This document shows, one piece after another, positions 34,319-41,742 of a stretch of 45,068 nucleotides of DNA (positions are counted from its first letter, which is position 1; each line of letters opens with the position of its first letter). Where the stretch lies: the NCBI RefSeq assembly GCF_001642725.1, contig NZ_LSUQ01000020.1, positions 1 to 45,068 of the forward strand, in the 5' to 3' direction. The position numbers were made by a program, and so were the translations under genes. The stretch is from Ferroacidibacillus organovorans (GTDB lineage: Bacteria > Bacillota > Bacilli > Alicyclobacillales > SLC66). Under the pieces are notes generated by a model. The model did not search any database. It saw nothing but the letters and a program-made list of their open reading frames with translations, and had not been told where the DNA came from.

Positions 34319-34537
34319 ATGAAAGAAGTGCTTCAGTTGTCGTTTCTCACGAGCGCTAGCAAGGCGGTTCACTTGCAGATTCAAAATCCTAAGCAACCAG
34401 TTGACCCGGTCGCAGTAAACGCAGCGATGGATGCGATTGTCGGGGGTGACATCTTCCTCTTCCCGACGGGGCGAATCGTCAAGAAGGTGGCAGCGAAGGT
34501 CAACACGTCTGACACGTCGATCCTGACCCTTCCCTGA
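34319..34537 (+). CDS. DUF2922-type small protein
   Basis: 72-residue protein (MKEVLQLSFLTSASKAVHLQ...) matching the DUF2922 family: an N-terminal strand with a Phe-X-Thr core, VDPVAVNAAMDAIV helix and an FPTGRIVKKVAAKV end. The ATG at 34319 follows AAAGGGGGG; the larger frame upstream of it is a shadow. It forms a pair with the DUF1659 gene. These two-gene units are common in Bacilli genomes and have no known biochemical role. Confidence 0.78.
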   Translation: MKEVLQLSFLTSASKAVHLQIQNPKQPVDPVAVNAAMDAIVGGDIFLFPTGRIVKKVAAKVNTSDTSILTLP

Positions 34538-34557
34538 TCGCTGTGAGGTGCGATCAG
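34534..34557 (+). terminator. Possible terminator after the DUF1659/DUF2922 pair
   Basis: 8-bp stem CTGATCGC (34534-34541) with GCGATCAG (34550-34557) overlapping the DUF2922 stop codon. No T-run follows. Confidence 0.35.
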
Positions 34558-34596
34558 CGGATCGCGGCGTCAGATGGATCTTTCCTATAGAATAGC

Positions 34597-34636
34597 GAGA
34601 GCCCTCTTTTGGTCAGGTGATCAAGGGAGGGCTCTC
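34597..34636. repeat. 18-bp inverted repeat around the DUF1450 stop codon
   Basis: Arms 34597-34614 and 34619-34636 pair over 18 bp with three G-T pairs and an AGGT loop; the outer ten pairs (GAGAGCCCTC with GAGGGCTCTC) are perfect. The right arm encodes the last residues of the minus-strand DUF1450 gene. No T-tract follows on either strand, so it may be a 3' mRNA stabiliser rather than a terminator. Confidence 0.55.
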
Positions 34637-34855
34637 AAGCGATTTCAGTGTATAAAGAAGGAGTTCGTACAAATCTTCTGCGCAATCCGCCTCAAGCAAG
34701 ATGCGCTCATCGACCAACACGAACGGTTTTCGAAAGCAGTTGTGACAGTGACCAAGGCATTCCCACTCGCGGTGGTCGATCGCTGGATGGTGTGCGCTAA
34801 CCCGACGCACCACATCGTCGCTGTGGTGCGCACGGTTATTTTCGCACGTCTCCAT
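34613..34855 (-). CDS. DUF1450 (YuzB-like) cysteine-containing protein
   Basis: 80-residue protein matching DUF1450: METCENNRAHHSDDV at the start, a hydrophobic strand, then ECLGHCHNCFRKPFVLVDER with the CxxxCxxC-type cysteines and a C-terminal DLYELLLYTLKSL helix. Family members are small cysteine proteins of unknown role, perhaps metal-binding. The ATG at 34855 gives the family N-terminus but has no good ribosome site. An in-frame GTG at 34903 is an alternative, and the most distal ATG at 35008 lies before any likely promoter. It is transcribed towards the DUF2922 gene and divergently from the sigma factor. Confidence 0.62.
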   Translation of the reverse strand: METCENNRAHHSDDVVRRVSAHHPAIDHREWECLGHCHNCFRKPFVLVDERILLEADCAEDLYELLLYTLKSLESPPLIT

Positions 34856-34973
34856 GCGAACGGTGGTTTGCGACTTTGTTTCCTGAGCCTCGATCTCATC
34901 CACCCCTCGCAGACGGAGAATAAAACTTTCCTGTATAATCTTGTCGTACCTCTGATAGAATTTCGTGGAAGCT

Positions 34974-35000
34974 TGTAACCTTTTTGGATCCAACATCGTC
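34974..35000 (+). promoter_or_regulatory. Candidate ECF-type promoter of the sigma factor operon
   Basis: TGTAAC (34974-34979) and CGTC (34997-35000) with a 17-base spacer and T-rich spacer start, matching the general ECF layout (TGAAAC, N16-17, CGTA/CGTC). It lies just before the ECF gene and would explain autoregulation. A SigA-like TGATAGAAT is also present at 34953-34961, possibly a basal promoter. Confidence 0.55.
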
Positions 35001-35019
35001 AATATCATGACGCAGGCAG

Positions 35020-35559
35020 GTGAATCGTTTGTCGCCTCAGTCTCAAGAAGAGCGCGTATCCCTTCTCCAAGAATTGATGCGCGCGTTTGGTCACGACGTG
35101 ATTCGCTTGATCGATCACTATCTGCACGATCGACACGCCGCAGAAGACCTTTCTCAAGATGTCTTTCTTAAAGTGTACGACCATTTGGATGACTTTCGCA
35201 ATGAATCGAGTTATAAAACATGGATCTTGGCGATCGCGGCAAACGCTGCAAAAGATTATCTGCGAGCGGCCGCACGGCGCGTAACGCCGATGGAGACGAT
35301 TCCTGAGGGCGCACCTCTTCCTGCAGTTGAGAGTGCGGTGGTCGAGCGCGCGCAGCGCGATCAGTTATGGCGCGCGGTAGATGCCCTTCCGGGTGTTTAT
35401 CGCGAGGCGATCTGGCTCTTTTACGGCCATGAACTATCGATCGAAGAGGCGGCGCGCGTGGCGAAAGCGAGTGTCGGCGCGATGAAAACGAGACTACACA
35501 GAGGGCGCGCCATGCTTCGCGAGGGGTTAGGGGGTGGGCTAGATTATGAATCGAGATGA
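35020..35559 (+). CDS. ECF RNA polymerase sigma factor
   Basis: About 179 residues. Region 2 carries the DLSQDVFLKVYDHLDDFRNESSYKTWILAIAANAAKDYLR block (core RNAP binding and -10 melting), and region 4 has ALPGVYREAIWLFYGHELSIEEAARV with the KTRLHRGRAMLRE recognition helix. No extra domains. The start is either GTG at 35020 or TTG at 35029; the latter has GCAGGTGA at better distance. It overlaps the anti-sigma-like gene by 14 bases. The target regulon is not visible here apart from its own putative promoter. Confidence 0.93.
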   Translation: MNRLSPQSQEERVSLLQELMRAFGHDVIRLIDHYLHDRHAAEDLSQDVFLKVYDHLDDFRNESSYKTWILAIAANAAKDYLRAAARRVTPMETIPEGAPLPAVESAVVERAQRDQLWRAVDALPGVYREAIWLFYGHELSIEEAARVAKASVGAMKTRLHRGRAMLREGLGGGLDYESR

Positions 35560-36625
35560 CTTCAAGGAGCAAGACGATCTAGAGGCGTTTTTGCGTACCC
35601 TTGCCCGTGAGAAACGCGATCTTACCTTTACGGATGAGATGCAGGCGCGCGTCTTAAAACGAATTGAAGAGCGCACACCGCCTGTGACGGCGCGGATCGC
35701 GTCGCAGAAACGCAAACTGTTCGGACGGCGCGCGTGGGTTGGGATCGGAGCGGCTGCGGTCGCCTGTGTCGCCTGGGTGCTCATCGCGACGGGGCTCATC
35801 AACAATCGCATTTTCACGATCAATTCTAGTTTTCATACCGCCTCAACTGGCGCTGGGATACCTTCTTTTTCAGCATCGCTCGCGCCGGTTGACGTTGCTC
35901 AAGTCAGCGTGCTCCCCACAACCGCGCAAACGACGAATCACGGAGTGCCAGGTGTGCCGCGCACAAATGGAATAATGAGCCTTGCGCCGCAGAGTGTGAC
36001 GGTACACGCCACACTTGTCAACCAGAGTGACCGTCCGATTGCTGGGAAGGATCTGCAAGGAATGCTGTTTATTCTCAAAAATTCTTCGGGTCTCTCTCCG
36101 TTGCAATGGGGAGATTGGGAGTATTTTGTCAATGGGCCGTCTGGCGTTATCCCGGCGCACGGAAGTTTGCCATGGTCATTTACACCGAATCCTACACCGC
36201 CCTTCACATCGCTTGCCTCGCGCCAGGTGCACATGATCTGGATGTTCCGCAAGGGTGTGCAAAACGCGCCGACGCTGACGATCGGCACCCTTCCGATTGC
36301 GACACAGGTGCAGTCAGTCGTCGTTACAGGGCGCGTTCAAAGCGTTCAATTTTTCACAGTGAACGTCACTGCGCGAAATGAGTCGCAACGCGCGATCGCG
36401 CTCAACCATGTGATGGGAATTCTCATTTTTGGCAAGGGCGAGCCTCTGCTCAGTCGCTCGACCTACAAATACTTTGACGATGTCACGCACAGCGCAAAAA
36501 TGGAGTGGCTCAAACCGGGGCAATCGCGCATCCTCTCGTTTACGCTGACAGGTGTCCCCGGGGTTGAGATGCAGAAACTTTCCAGCCATGTCTTTTTAGT
36601 GGCGCGCAGTCAACTCGGGGTGTGA
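35546..36625 (+). CDS. Membrane anti-sigma-like protein with duplicated extracytoplasmic domain
   Basis: 359-residue single-pass protein: a cytoplasmic N-terminus of about 62 residues with mostly helical charged sequence, a transmembrane helix (about 64-86), a linker and two similar outside domains at about 149-235 and 268-356. Both copies share a VTVHATLVNQSDRPI / VNVTARNESQRAI strand, an L-x-G-x-LIF strand and a proline-glycine turn before a final hydrophobic strand. The gene overlaps the sigma gene by 14 bases, as anti-sigma factors do. No canonical ZAS zinc motif is visible in the N-terminus, so the anti-sigma role rests on position and topology. Confidence 0.7.
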   Translation: MNRDDFKEQDDLEAFLRTLAREKRDLTFTDEMQARVLKRIEERTPPVTARIASQKRKLFGRRAWVGIGAAAVACVAWVLIATGLINNRIFTINSSFHTASTGAGIPSFSASLAPVDVAQVSVLPTTAQTTNHGVPGVPRTNGIMSLAPQSVTVHATLVNQSDRPIAGKDLQGMLFILKNSSGLSPLQWGDWEYFVNGPSGVIPAHGSLPWSFTPNPTPPFTSLASRQVHMIWMFRKGVQNAPTLTIGTLPIATQVQSVVVTGRVQSVQFFTVNVTARNESQRAIALNHVMGILIFGKGEPLLSRSTYKYFDDVTHSAKMEWLKPGQSRILSFTLTGVPGVEMQKLSSHVFLVARSQLGV

Positions 36626-36639
36626 TTACGGCAGGTGCA

Positions 36640-36669
36640 TTGCCCGCCGATGGTGAATATGGGTATAAT
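36640..36669 (+). promoter_or_regulatory. SigA-type promoter of thiL
   Basis: TTGCCC (36640-36645), 18-bp spacer, TATAAT (36664-36669), 41 bases before the GTG start. The leader shows no TPP riboswitch features. Confidence 0.6.
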
Positions 36670-36710
36670 GGCGGCATTGATTCGAAGCGTGACGGAGAGC
36701 GGGGATTGCA

Positions 36711-37736
36711 GTGCGCCTCCATGAAATCGGAGAGTTTGGACTGATCGCGCGGTTAAAAGAGATCGTTTGGCGCACTGACGCGCGCGTCATGGTGGGGATC
36801 GGCGATGACGCGGCGGTGGTCACGTATGAGCGCCCGGTAGTCATGACGACCGATGCACTGGTGCAAGGCATTCACTTTACGCGTGAAACGATGACGCCAG
36901 AGACGACGGGCGCGAAGGCGGTCGTCGCGACGCTGAGCGATCTTGCAGCGATGGGCGCTGTAGCGCGCCACTTGCTTGTGACACTTGCGCTTCCGCCGGA
37001 TACGGATGTGGAAGAGATTCTTGCAATGTACCGGGGAATGGCGGATGTGTGCGAAACGTATGATGTCACGCTGATTGGCGGCGACGTTGTATCGACAGGC
37101 GGGCCGCTCGTCATCAGTGTGACAGCGACGGGGGAGTTGCTTGATAAACCGCTTTTGCGCTCTGGCGCAAAGCCTGGGGACATTCTCTTTGTGACAGGGG
37201 ACCTCGGCGGGTCAGCGGGTTTTTTGCACGCACTTTTCGCGGATCGACTGACCATGCTTATGCCGCTTGATCTGGCACTCTTGCGGGAGCGACACCAGCG
37301 ACCAACGCCACAGTTTGCGGCGGCGCAGATCCTCGCCGAAGAAGGGTGCACGTCACTCAATGATGTGTCAGATGGCCTTGCTTCAGAAGCACACGAGATT
37401 GCAGAAGCAAGTGGTGTTCATCTGGTGATTGAGGCAGACCGCATACCCATTCCGCCGGCGCTTCGCGCTTACGCGCGAATGGGCCGAGAAAGTCCGCTTG
37501 ACTTTGCGCTCTACGGTGGCGAAGACTATCAGTTAGTTGGCACGGTTGATGTCCGTCGTGCCGGACGAGTGCTAGCGCGAATGCAAGCGTCTGGTGTTCG
37601 CTTCACGATCATTGGGCGCGTAACCGATGGCGCACCGGGTGTCGAGCTGCTTTCACAAGGTATTTATCAAACGATAGAAAAACGGGGCTACAATCATTTT
37701 GAAGCTGCACTGCGTGGCGACAAGGAAATCAGGTGA
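36711..37736 (+). CDS. thiL: Thiamine-monophosphate kinase
   Basis: 341-residue enzyme that phosphorylates thiamine monophosphate to the diphosphate cofactor. N-terminal EFGLIARL, GIGDDAAVV (metal/ATP site), MTTDALVQGIHF and LSDLAAMGA are ThiL motifs; the C-terminal half has DVSDGLASE and YGGEDYQLVG. The GTG start follows GCGGGGATTG. It opens a run of cotranscribed genes with tsaE, tsaB, rimI and tsaD, the same order as in Bacillus, where its inclusion with t6A genes is conserved but functionally unexplained. Confidence 0.95.
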   Translation: MRLHEIGEFGLIARLKEIVWRTDARVMVGIGDDAAVVTYERPVVMTTDALVQGIHFTRETMTPETTGAKAVVATLSDLAAMGAVARHLLVTLALPPDTDVEEILAMYRGMADVCETYDVTLIGGDVVSTGGPLVISVTATGELLDKPLLRSGAKPGDILFVTGDLGGSAGFLHALFADRLTMLMPLDLALLRERHQRPTPQFAAAQILAEEGCTSLNDVSDGLASEAHEIAEASGVHLVIEADRIPIPPALRAYARMGRESPLDFALYGGEDYQLVGTVDVRRAGRVLARMQASGVRFTIIGRVTDGAPGVELLSQGIYQTIEKRGYNHFEAALRGDKEIR

Positions 37737-37742
37737 TGTGCC

Positions 37743-38273
37743 TTGACGAAATCGATCACGATGCGCACAGAGGGACAAAAGGAGCGGGTAACACAGCGTG
37801 GGCTCACCTTGTGGCTCACGGGGGCTGAGGAGACGATGCGCTTAGGCAGGTCCTTTGGAAATGTCGCGGCGCGCGGCAGCGTACTTCTCATGCGCGGTGG
37901 CTTGGGGGCGGGGAAAACGACGTTTGTGCGCGGTTTCGCAGAAGGCCTTGACTGTCGCGAGGATGTGCAGAGTCCGACGTTCACTTACGTGCTCGAATAC
38001 CTTTCAGGACGCTTGCCACTGTACCATCTCGACTTATACCGACTCGCCGATGAGGCGGTGGGTGAACTGGATTGGCTTGACGAGTACTTGTTTGGCGAAG
38101 GGGTCGCGGTGGTGGAGTGGTCTGAGTACCTTGGCGGCTACGCGCCAGAAGACGCGCTTTTCATCCATTTTATGGCGTCTGAAGAACGCGATCGCCGCCT
38201 TGTTACTATTTCTGCCGCAGGTCATACGGCGTGTGAGGTGTTTGCAGCGTGGGTGAGCGAATGGTCCAGCTAG
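37743..38273 (+). CDS. tsaE: tRNA t6A biosynthesis ATPase
   Basis: 176-residue P-loop ATPase. Walker A is GGLGAGKTTF; SPTFTYVLEY and LPLYHLDLYRLAD are TsaE signatures, with GVAVVEWSEYL and the C-terminal extension. TsaE assists the TsaB-TsaD complex in threonylcarbamoylation of A37 in ANN-decoding tRNAs. TTG start at 37743 (a CAGGTGATG site precedes it); ATG at 37761 is an alternative. The end overlaps tsaB. Confidence 0.93.
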   Translation: MTKSITMRTEGQKERVTQRGLTLWLTGAEETMRLGRSFGNVAARGSVLLMRGGLGAGKTTFVRGFAEGLDCREDVQSPTFTYVLEYLSGRLPLYHLDLYRLADEAVGELDWLDEYLFGEGVAVVEWSEYLGGYAPEDALFIHFMASEERDRRLVTISAAGHTACEVFAAWVSEWSS

Positions 38274-39001
38274 CCATGGATACATCGACGGAGCGACTCT
38301 CTGTGGCGATCGCCACGGAGGACGGAGAAGTGATTGGCGAGACGACCCTCGCCGCTGCGCGGACGCACGCGACGTATCTACACCCTGTGATTGAACAGCT
38401 TCTTTCAGCCGTCCGTTGTTCCTTCGCCGACGTGTCGGGCATCGCAGTAGGTCTTGGACCAGGATCGTATACGGGCGTGCGCATTGCGGTCAGTGCGGCA
38501 AAGGCGTTCGCGTTTGCCAGACGGATTCCGGTGGTTGGCGTCTCTTCGCTTGAGGCGTCCGCGCGTCAGGTAAAGTGCCGCGCAGGTGCTGTGGCTGCTG
38601 TGTTTGACGCGCGGCGAAATGCTGCGTACACCGGGCTATATCGAGCAGGGGTGGAGTGGCAGTTGCTTGCTCCGGAAGCGCGTGCGGCGTACAGCGACAC
38701 GGCAGTTTGGATTCGTGAACACCTTTTGGCGACGGACGGGCTTTATATTGTGGGGGATGGAGCGCATGCGCTTGCGCGTGAACTTGAGGTGTTAGAATTC
38801 CCTTGCATTGTGGCGCAGCGCGCTGTATCTGTCGTGTATGCGCGCGATGTGCTTGACGCAGCGCAGCCAGCGCTGCACGATGCAAGAGGCTGGAGTGAGC
38901 AGGAGGTCATCAAGCGTGCGCACGAGTTGGTACCGCGCTATCTTCAAGTGGCGCAGGCCGAAACCGCGTCTCATCAGGTCGGAGGCGTTGGTCATGGGTG
39001 A
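38261..39001 (+). CDS. tsaB: tRNA t6A biosynthesis subunit (ASKHA fold)
   Basis: 246-residue protein: MDTSTERLSVAI at the N-terminus, IAVGLGPGSYTGVRIAVSAAKAFA, and FDARRNAAYTGLYR are TsaB landmarks. It is the structural partner of TsaD. The ATG at 38261 lies within the end of tsaE, with GGGTGAGCG upstream; the in-frame GTG at 38249 overlaps that site. Its stop overlaps the rimI start by 8 bases, indicating coupled translation. Confidence 0.93.
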   Translation: MVQLAMDTSTERLSVAIATEDGEVIGETTLAAARTHATYLHPVIEQLLSAVRCSFADVSGIAVGLGPGSYTGVRIAVSAAKAFAFARRIPVVGVSSLEASARQVKCRAGAVAAVFDARRNAAYTGLYRAGVEWQLLAPEARAAYSDTAVWIREHLLATDGLYIVGDGAHALARELEVLEFPCIVAQRAVSVVYARDVLDAAQPALHDARGWSEQEVIKRAHELVPRYLQVAQAETASHQVGGVGHG

Positions 39002-39509
39002 TTGGACAAAACACATGATTGATGGGAAACCGCTCACATTTCGCCGGATGAATGTGCGCGATATCGATTCAATTCTTGTGATTGAAAAGGCTTCGTTTTC
39101 GGCGCCGTGGTCACGCAGCGCGTTTCTCGGGGAACTGACGGAAAACCATTTTGCGCGCTACACACTGATGATGCTGGGCGAACAAATCATTGGGTACGCA
39201 GGCATGTGGGTGATCATCGATGAGGCGCACATCACAAACATTGCGGTGGCGCCGCCGTATCGCGGCAAGAACCTGGGGGAGACACTGCTGCGCTATGCGA
39301 TGGCAGAGGCGGTGGCGCTCGGCGCAATCCGGATGACTCTTGAGGTGCGTGTCTCCAATACCCCGGCCAAATCGCTCTATGAAAAGTTGGGGTTTCAAGC
39401 GGGGGGCATTCGACAGGGGTATTACACTGACAATCGCGAGGACGCGCTGGTGATGTGGGTTGATCTCCCGCGCGTGCCTGTGCAGGAGGACTCGCATGCG
39501 GCAGAGTGA
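38994..39509 (+). CDS. rimI: Ribosomal protein S18-alanine N-acetyltransferase (GNAT)
   Basis: 171-residue GNAT enzyme. The acetyl-CoA site is VAPPYRGKNLGETLL (the Q/RxxGxG/A-type motif), EVRVSNTPAKSLYEKLGF is the RimI-typical acceptor side, and YYTDNREDALVMW ends the domain. The ATG at 38994 has GGAGG eight bases upstream; the longer frame from 38808 is a shadow of tsaB. About 14 residues precede the usual start of the domain. It overlaps both neighbours. Confidence 0.92.
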   Translation: MGDWTKHMIDGKPLTFRRMNVRDIDSILVIEKASFSAPWSRSAFLGELTENHFARYTLMMLGEQIIGYAGMWVIIDEAHITNIAVAPPYRGKNLGETLLRYAMAEAVALGAIRMTLEVRVSNTPAKSLYEKLGFQAGGIRQGYYTDNREDALVMWVDLPRVPVQEDSHAAE

Positions 39510-40599
39510 ATCGCGCGCACACACTGCGCAAACATCATCTCCGGTTGTGGCGCCGGGGATGAGGGATGTCACCGTTCTTGGCATTGAGTCGAGTTGTGAC
39601 GAGACGGCCGCCTCTGTAGTCAGAAATGGCCGCGACATGATGAGTTCTGTGGTGCTCTCGCAAATCGAGGTGCATCAAGCGTTTGGTGGCGTTGTGCCGG
39701 AAGTTGCGTCGCGTGCGCACACAGAGATGATGACGCGTGTGATCGAACAGGCGTTGCGGGATGCGAAGACTACCTTTTCCGACCTTGACGCGATCGCGGT
39801 CACGTACGGCCCTGGCCTCGTTGGCGCATTGTTTGTCGGTGTCACAACGGCAAAGTCGCTCGCGCTCGCCACGGGTCTTCCGCTGATTGGCGTGCACCAT
39901 CTCGCGGGGCACATGGTGGCGTCAGCTTTGTCGCACGGAGCGACGCCGCCTTACCTTGTGCTCATCGCGTCGGGCGGGCATACCGATTTGATCAATGTGT
40001 TGGCGTCGGGTGAAATGGTTCGGCTCGGCAAAACGCGCGATGACGCAGCGGGAGAGGCGTTCGACAAAGTGGCGCGCGCCATGCGCCTTGGCTATCCGGG
40101 CGGGCCGGCGATTTCTGAGGCGGCCAAGCGCGGCGATCCGACGCGCTATGCGTTTCCAATTGCTAAGCTTCCGGATGGACCGTTTGACTTTAGTTTCAGT
40201 GGATTGAAGTCTGCCGTGATGCTCGTTCTCGACAAAGAAAAGCGGGCGGGAAAAGAGAGTTCGATTCCGGATCTCGCGGCGAGCTTTCAAGAGGCGGTCG
40301 TTCAGGCACTCTGCGCGAAGACGGAGGCGGCGCTTTTGCAGACGGGACAGCGAACGCTCGTGTTGGCGGGGGGTGTGGCGGCGAATGAAGCGTTGCGTCT
40401 GGCGCTTCGCGCGCGCTGTGATGCGCTAGGCGTGGAATTTGTCGTGCCGCCTGTCGCGCTTTGCACAGACAACGCGGCGATGATCGCCGCAGCTGGGTAT
40501 GACCGGTATGTGCGCGGCTTGTTTGACGATCTCACGCTCACGGGTGTTGCGACAGCGTCCATTGAGGCGTGGTATGCGGCGCCCGCAACAAAACAGTGA
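39496..40599 (+). CDS. tsaD: tRNA t6A threonylcarbamoyltransferase
   Basis: 367-residue ASKHA-fold enzyme. The metal-binding histidines are His135 and His139 in GVHHLAGHM; VLGIESSCDETAASVV opens the domain, and ASGGHTDL, FDKVARAM and the late LAGGVAAN motif follow. ATG at 39496 has CAGGAGGA upstream and overlaps the rimI end. The N-terminus is about 21 residues longer than usual; a second ATG just before RDVTVLGIESSCDET would give the canonical start. It completes the t6A module with tsaB and tsaE (tsaC is elsewhere). Confidence 0.95.
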   Translation: MRQSESRAHTAQTSSPVVAPGMRDVTVLGIESSCDETAASVVRNGRDMMSSVVLSQIEVHQAFGGVVPEVASRAHTEMMTRVIEQALRDAKTTFSDLDAIAVTYGPGLVGALFVGVTTAKSLALATGLPLIGVHHLAGHMVASALSHGATPPYLVLIASGGHTDLINVLASGEMVRLGKTRDDAAGEAFDKVARAMRLGYPGGPAISEAAKRGDPTRYAFPIAKLPDGPFDFSFSGLKSAVMLVLDKEKRAGKESSIPDLAASFQEAVVQALCAKTEAALLQTGQRTLVLAGGVAANEALRLALRARCDALGVEFVVPPVALCTDNAAMIAAAGYDRYVRGLFDDLTLTGVATASIEAWYAAPATKQ

Positions 40600-40621
40600 G
40601 GCGCATGTGTCGCGTGTCATT

Positions 40622-41596
40622 TCATTCGTCTCGCCAATGAACATCTGGCGCGGACCACGTCAGGTGTTTTTTCATGGGCGCAGAGCATGTGGCGTGAATG
40701 CCATTGCCCTCAGGCGCTGTACGAAATGTGAGATAGGCGGTGCGCTCGCGATCGAGGTGCGGGTCCCTTAGAAAAATTCGTTTCGTGTCGACTTCGGCGG
40801 TGACAGCGCGCGCTCCAAGCACGGTGACGGCGAGGATGTCTGTGTCGATCGAGACGCCAGTCTTTGGATCGATCAGGTGGTGCATGACATGATCCCCTTG
40901 TGAAAATCGACGCTTCCACGTCGCGCTCGTGCAAAGTCCGCACGGCGTTTCGGGCAATCGTAGGGCTGCCGCGAGTTCATTCTGTCGGTGGGGGTGTTGG
41001 ACGCCCAATTGATACAATTCGCCTGTGGACTGCGTTCCCAAAATTGCGATATCTCCTCCGGCGTTTACGATGGCGCCACACATCTCCCCTCCGTAAGTGT
41101 CCAACAGGCGCTGCAGCATGCGATCGGCCGTGAATCCTTTTGCGATGCCGCCGAGATCGATTGGCGCGTGAAGAATAACCTCATCGATGGTGAGCCACGT
41201 AAGCAGTGGATGGCCTTGCTCGATCGACGCGCGCAACACATGTTCAGGTAGCGGTGCACCAGGGTAGCCCACCTGATGAAGTGAAGGAAGAATGCGCGGA
41301 TCAAATGCTCCGCCACTGCGCAGATGGGCTTCGTTCGTCTGTGTAAGCATTTCACGCATCAAAGGTGAGATGCGCAGTGGAGTGCCTATGCTGTGATTGA
41401 GCCGTGTGAGTTCACTGTCTGCGCGAAATCGCGAGAGTGTCGCTTCAATGTGCATGATCTCGCGTTCAAGTTTTTTTAGAAATTCGTCAGGGTTGTCGCT
41501 TTGCGGAAGTGATCGTGCAGCGTAGGAACGATCGATGCGCAGCGAAAAGGTCGTGTTCATCGCCTGAAAGGATCTCTCGTGAATAGGCATGCCCAT
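40622..41596 (-). CDS. apbE: FAD:protein FMN transferase (ApbE family)
   Basis: 324-residue flavin transferase. AFDPRILPSL, DLGGIAKGF and NAGGDIAI mark the FAD site, and HLIDPKTG with AEVDTKRIF forms the metal/catalytic region. ApbE covalently attaches FMN to threonine in proteins such as NqrC/RnfG-type or related flavoproteins. ATG at 41596 has GGAG seven bases upstream; the 29 additional upstream residues run over a sequence without signal features. No signal peptide or lipobox is visible, unlike many ApbE lipoproteins. No flavoprotein client is adjacent. Its 3' end faces tsaD with a 22-base gap. Confidence 0.9.
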   Translation of the reverse strand: MGMPIHERSFQAMNTTFSLRIDRSYAARSLPQSDNPDEFLKKLEREIMHIEATLSRFRADSELTRLNHSIGTPLRISPLMREMLTQTNEAHLRSGGAFDPRILPSLHQVGYPGAPLPEHVLRASIEQGHPLLTWLTIDEVILHAPIDLGGIAKGFTADRMLQRLLDTYGGEMCGAIVNAGGDIAILGTQSTGELYQLGVQHPHRQNELAAALRLPETPCGLCTSATWKRRFSQGDHVMHHLIDPKTGVSIDTDILAVTVLGARAVTAEVDTKRIFLRDPHLDRERTAYLTFRTAPEGNGIHATCSAPMKKHLTWSAPDVHWRDE

Positions 41597-41666
41597 CGTC
41601 ACACTCCATCGATTGTGCGTACTTCTCTGAGTGTACTGAGTATAGAAAAGGATTTGCAAATAGAAA

Positions 41667-41704
41667 AACGGGAAGTGCCGCATTCTGCTGCGGGCCTTCC
41701 CGTT
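41667..41704 (-). terminator. Rho-independent terminator of the CHRD-like gene
   Basis: AACGGGAAG (41667-41675) pairs with CTTCCCGTT (41696-41704); an inner CCGCA/TGCGG stem extends it. On the minus strand TTTTTCTATTTG follows. Bidirectional use is possible, since TTGTTTGATTT follows on the plus strand. Confidence 0.82.
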
Positions 41705-41742
41705 GTTTGATTTCTCTAGCGTGAATGATTTTGACTGAAACT

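Noticed and set aside
34574-34978. 134-residue plus-strand ORF opposite the DUF1450 gene
   Set aside because: No family resemblance, no ribosome site; the minus strand has the DUF1450 cysteine pattern.
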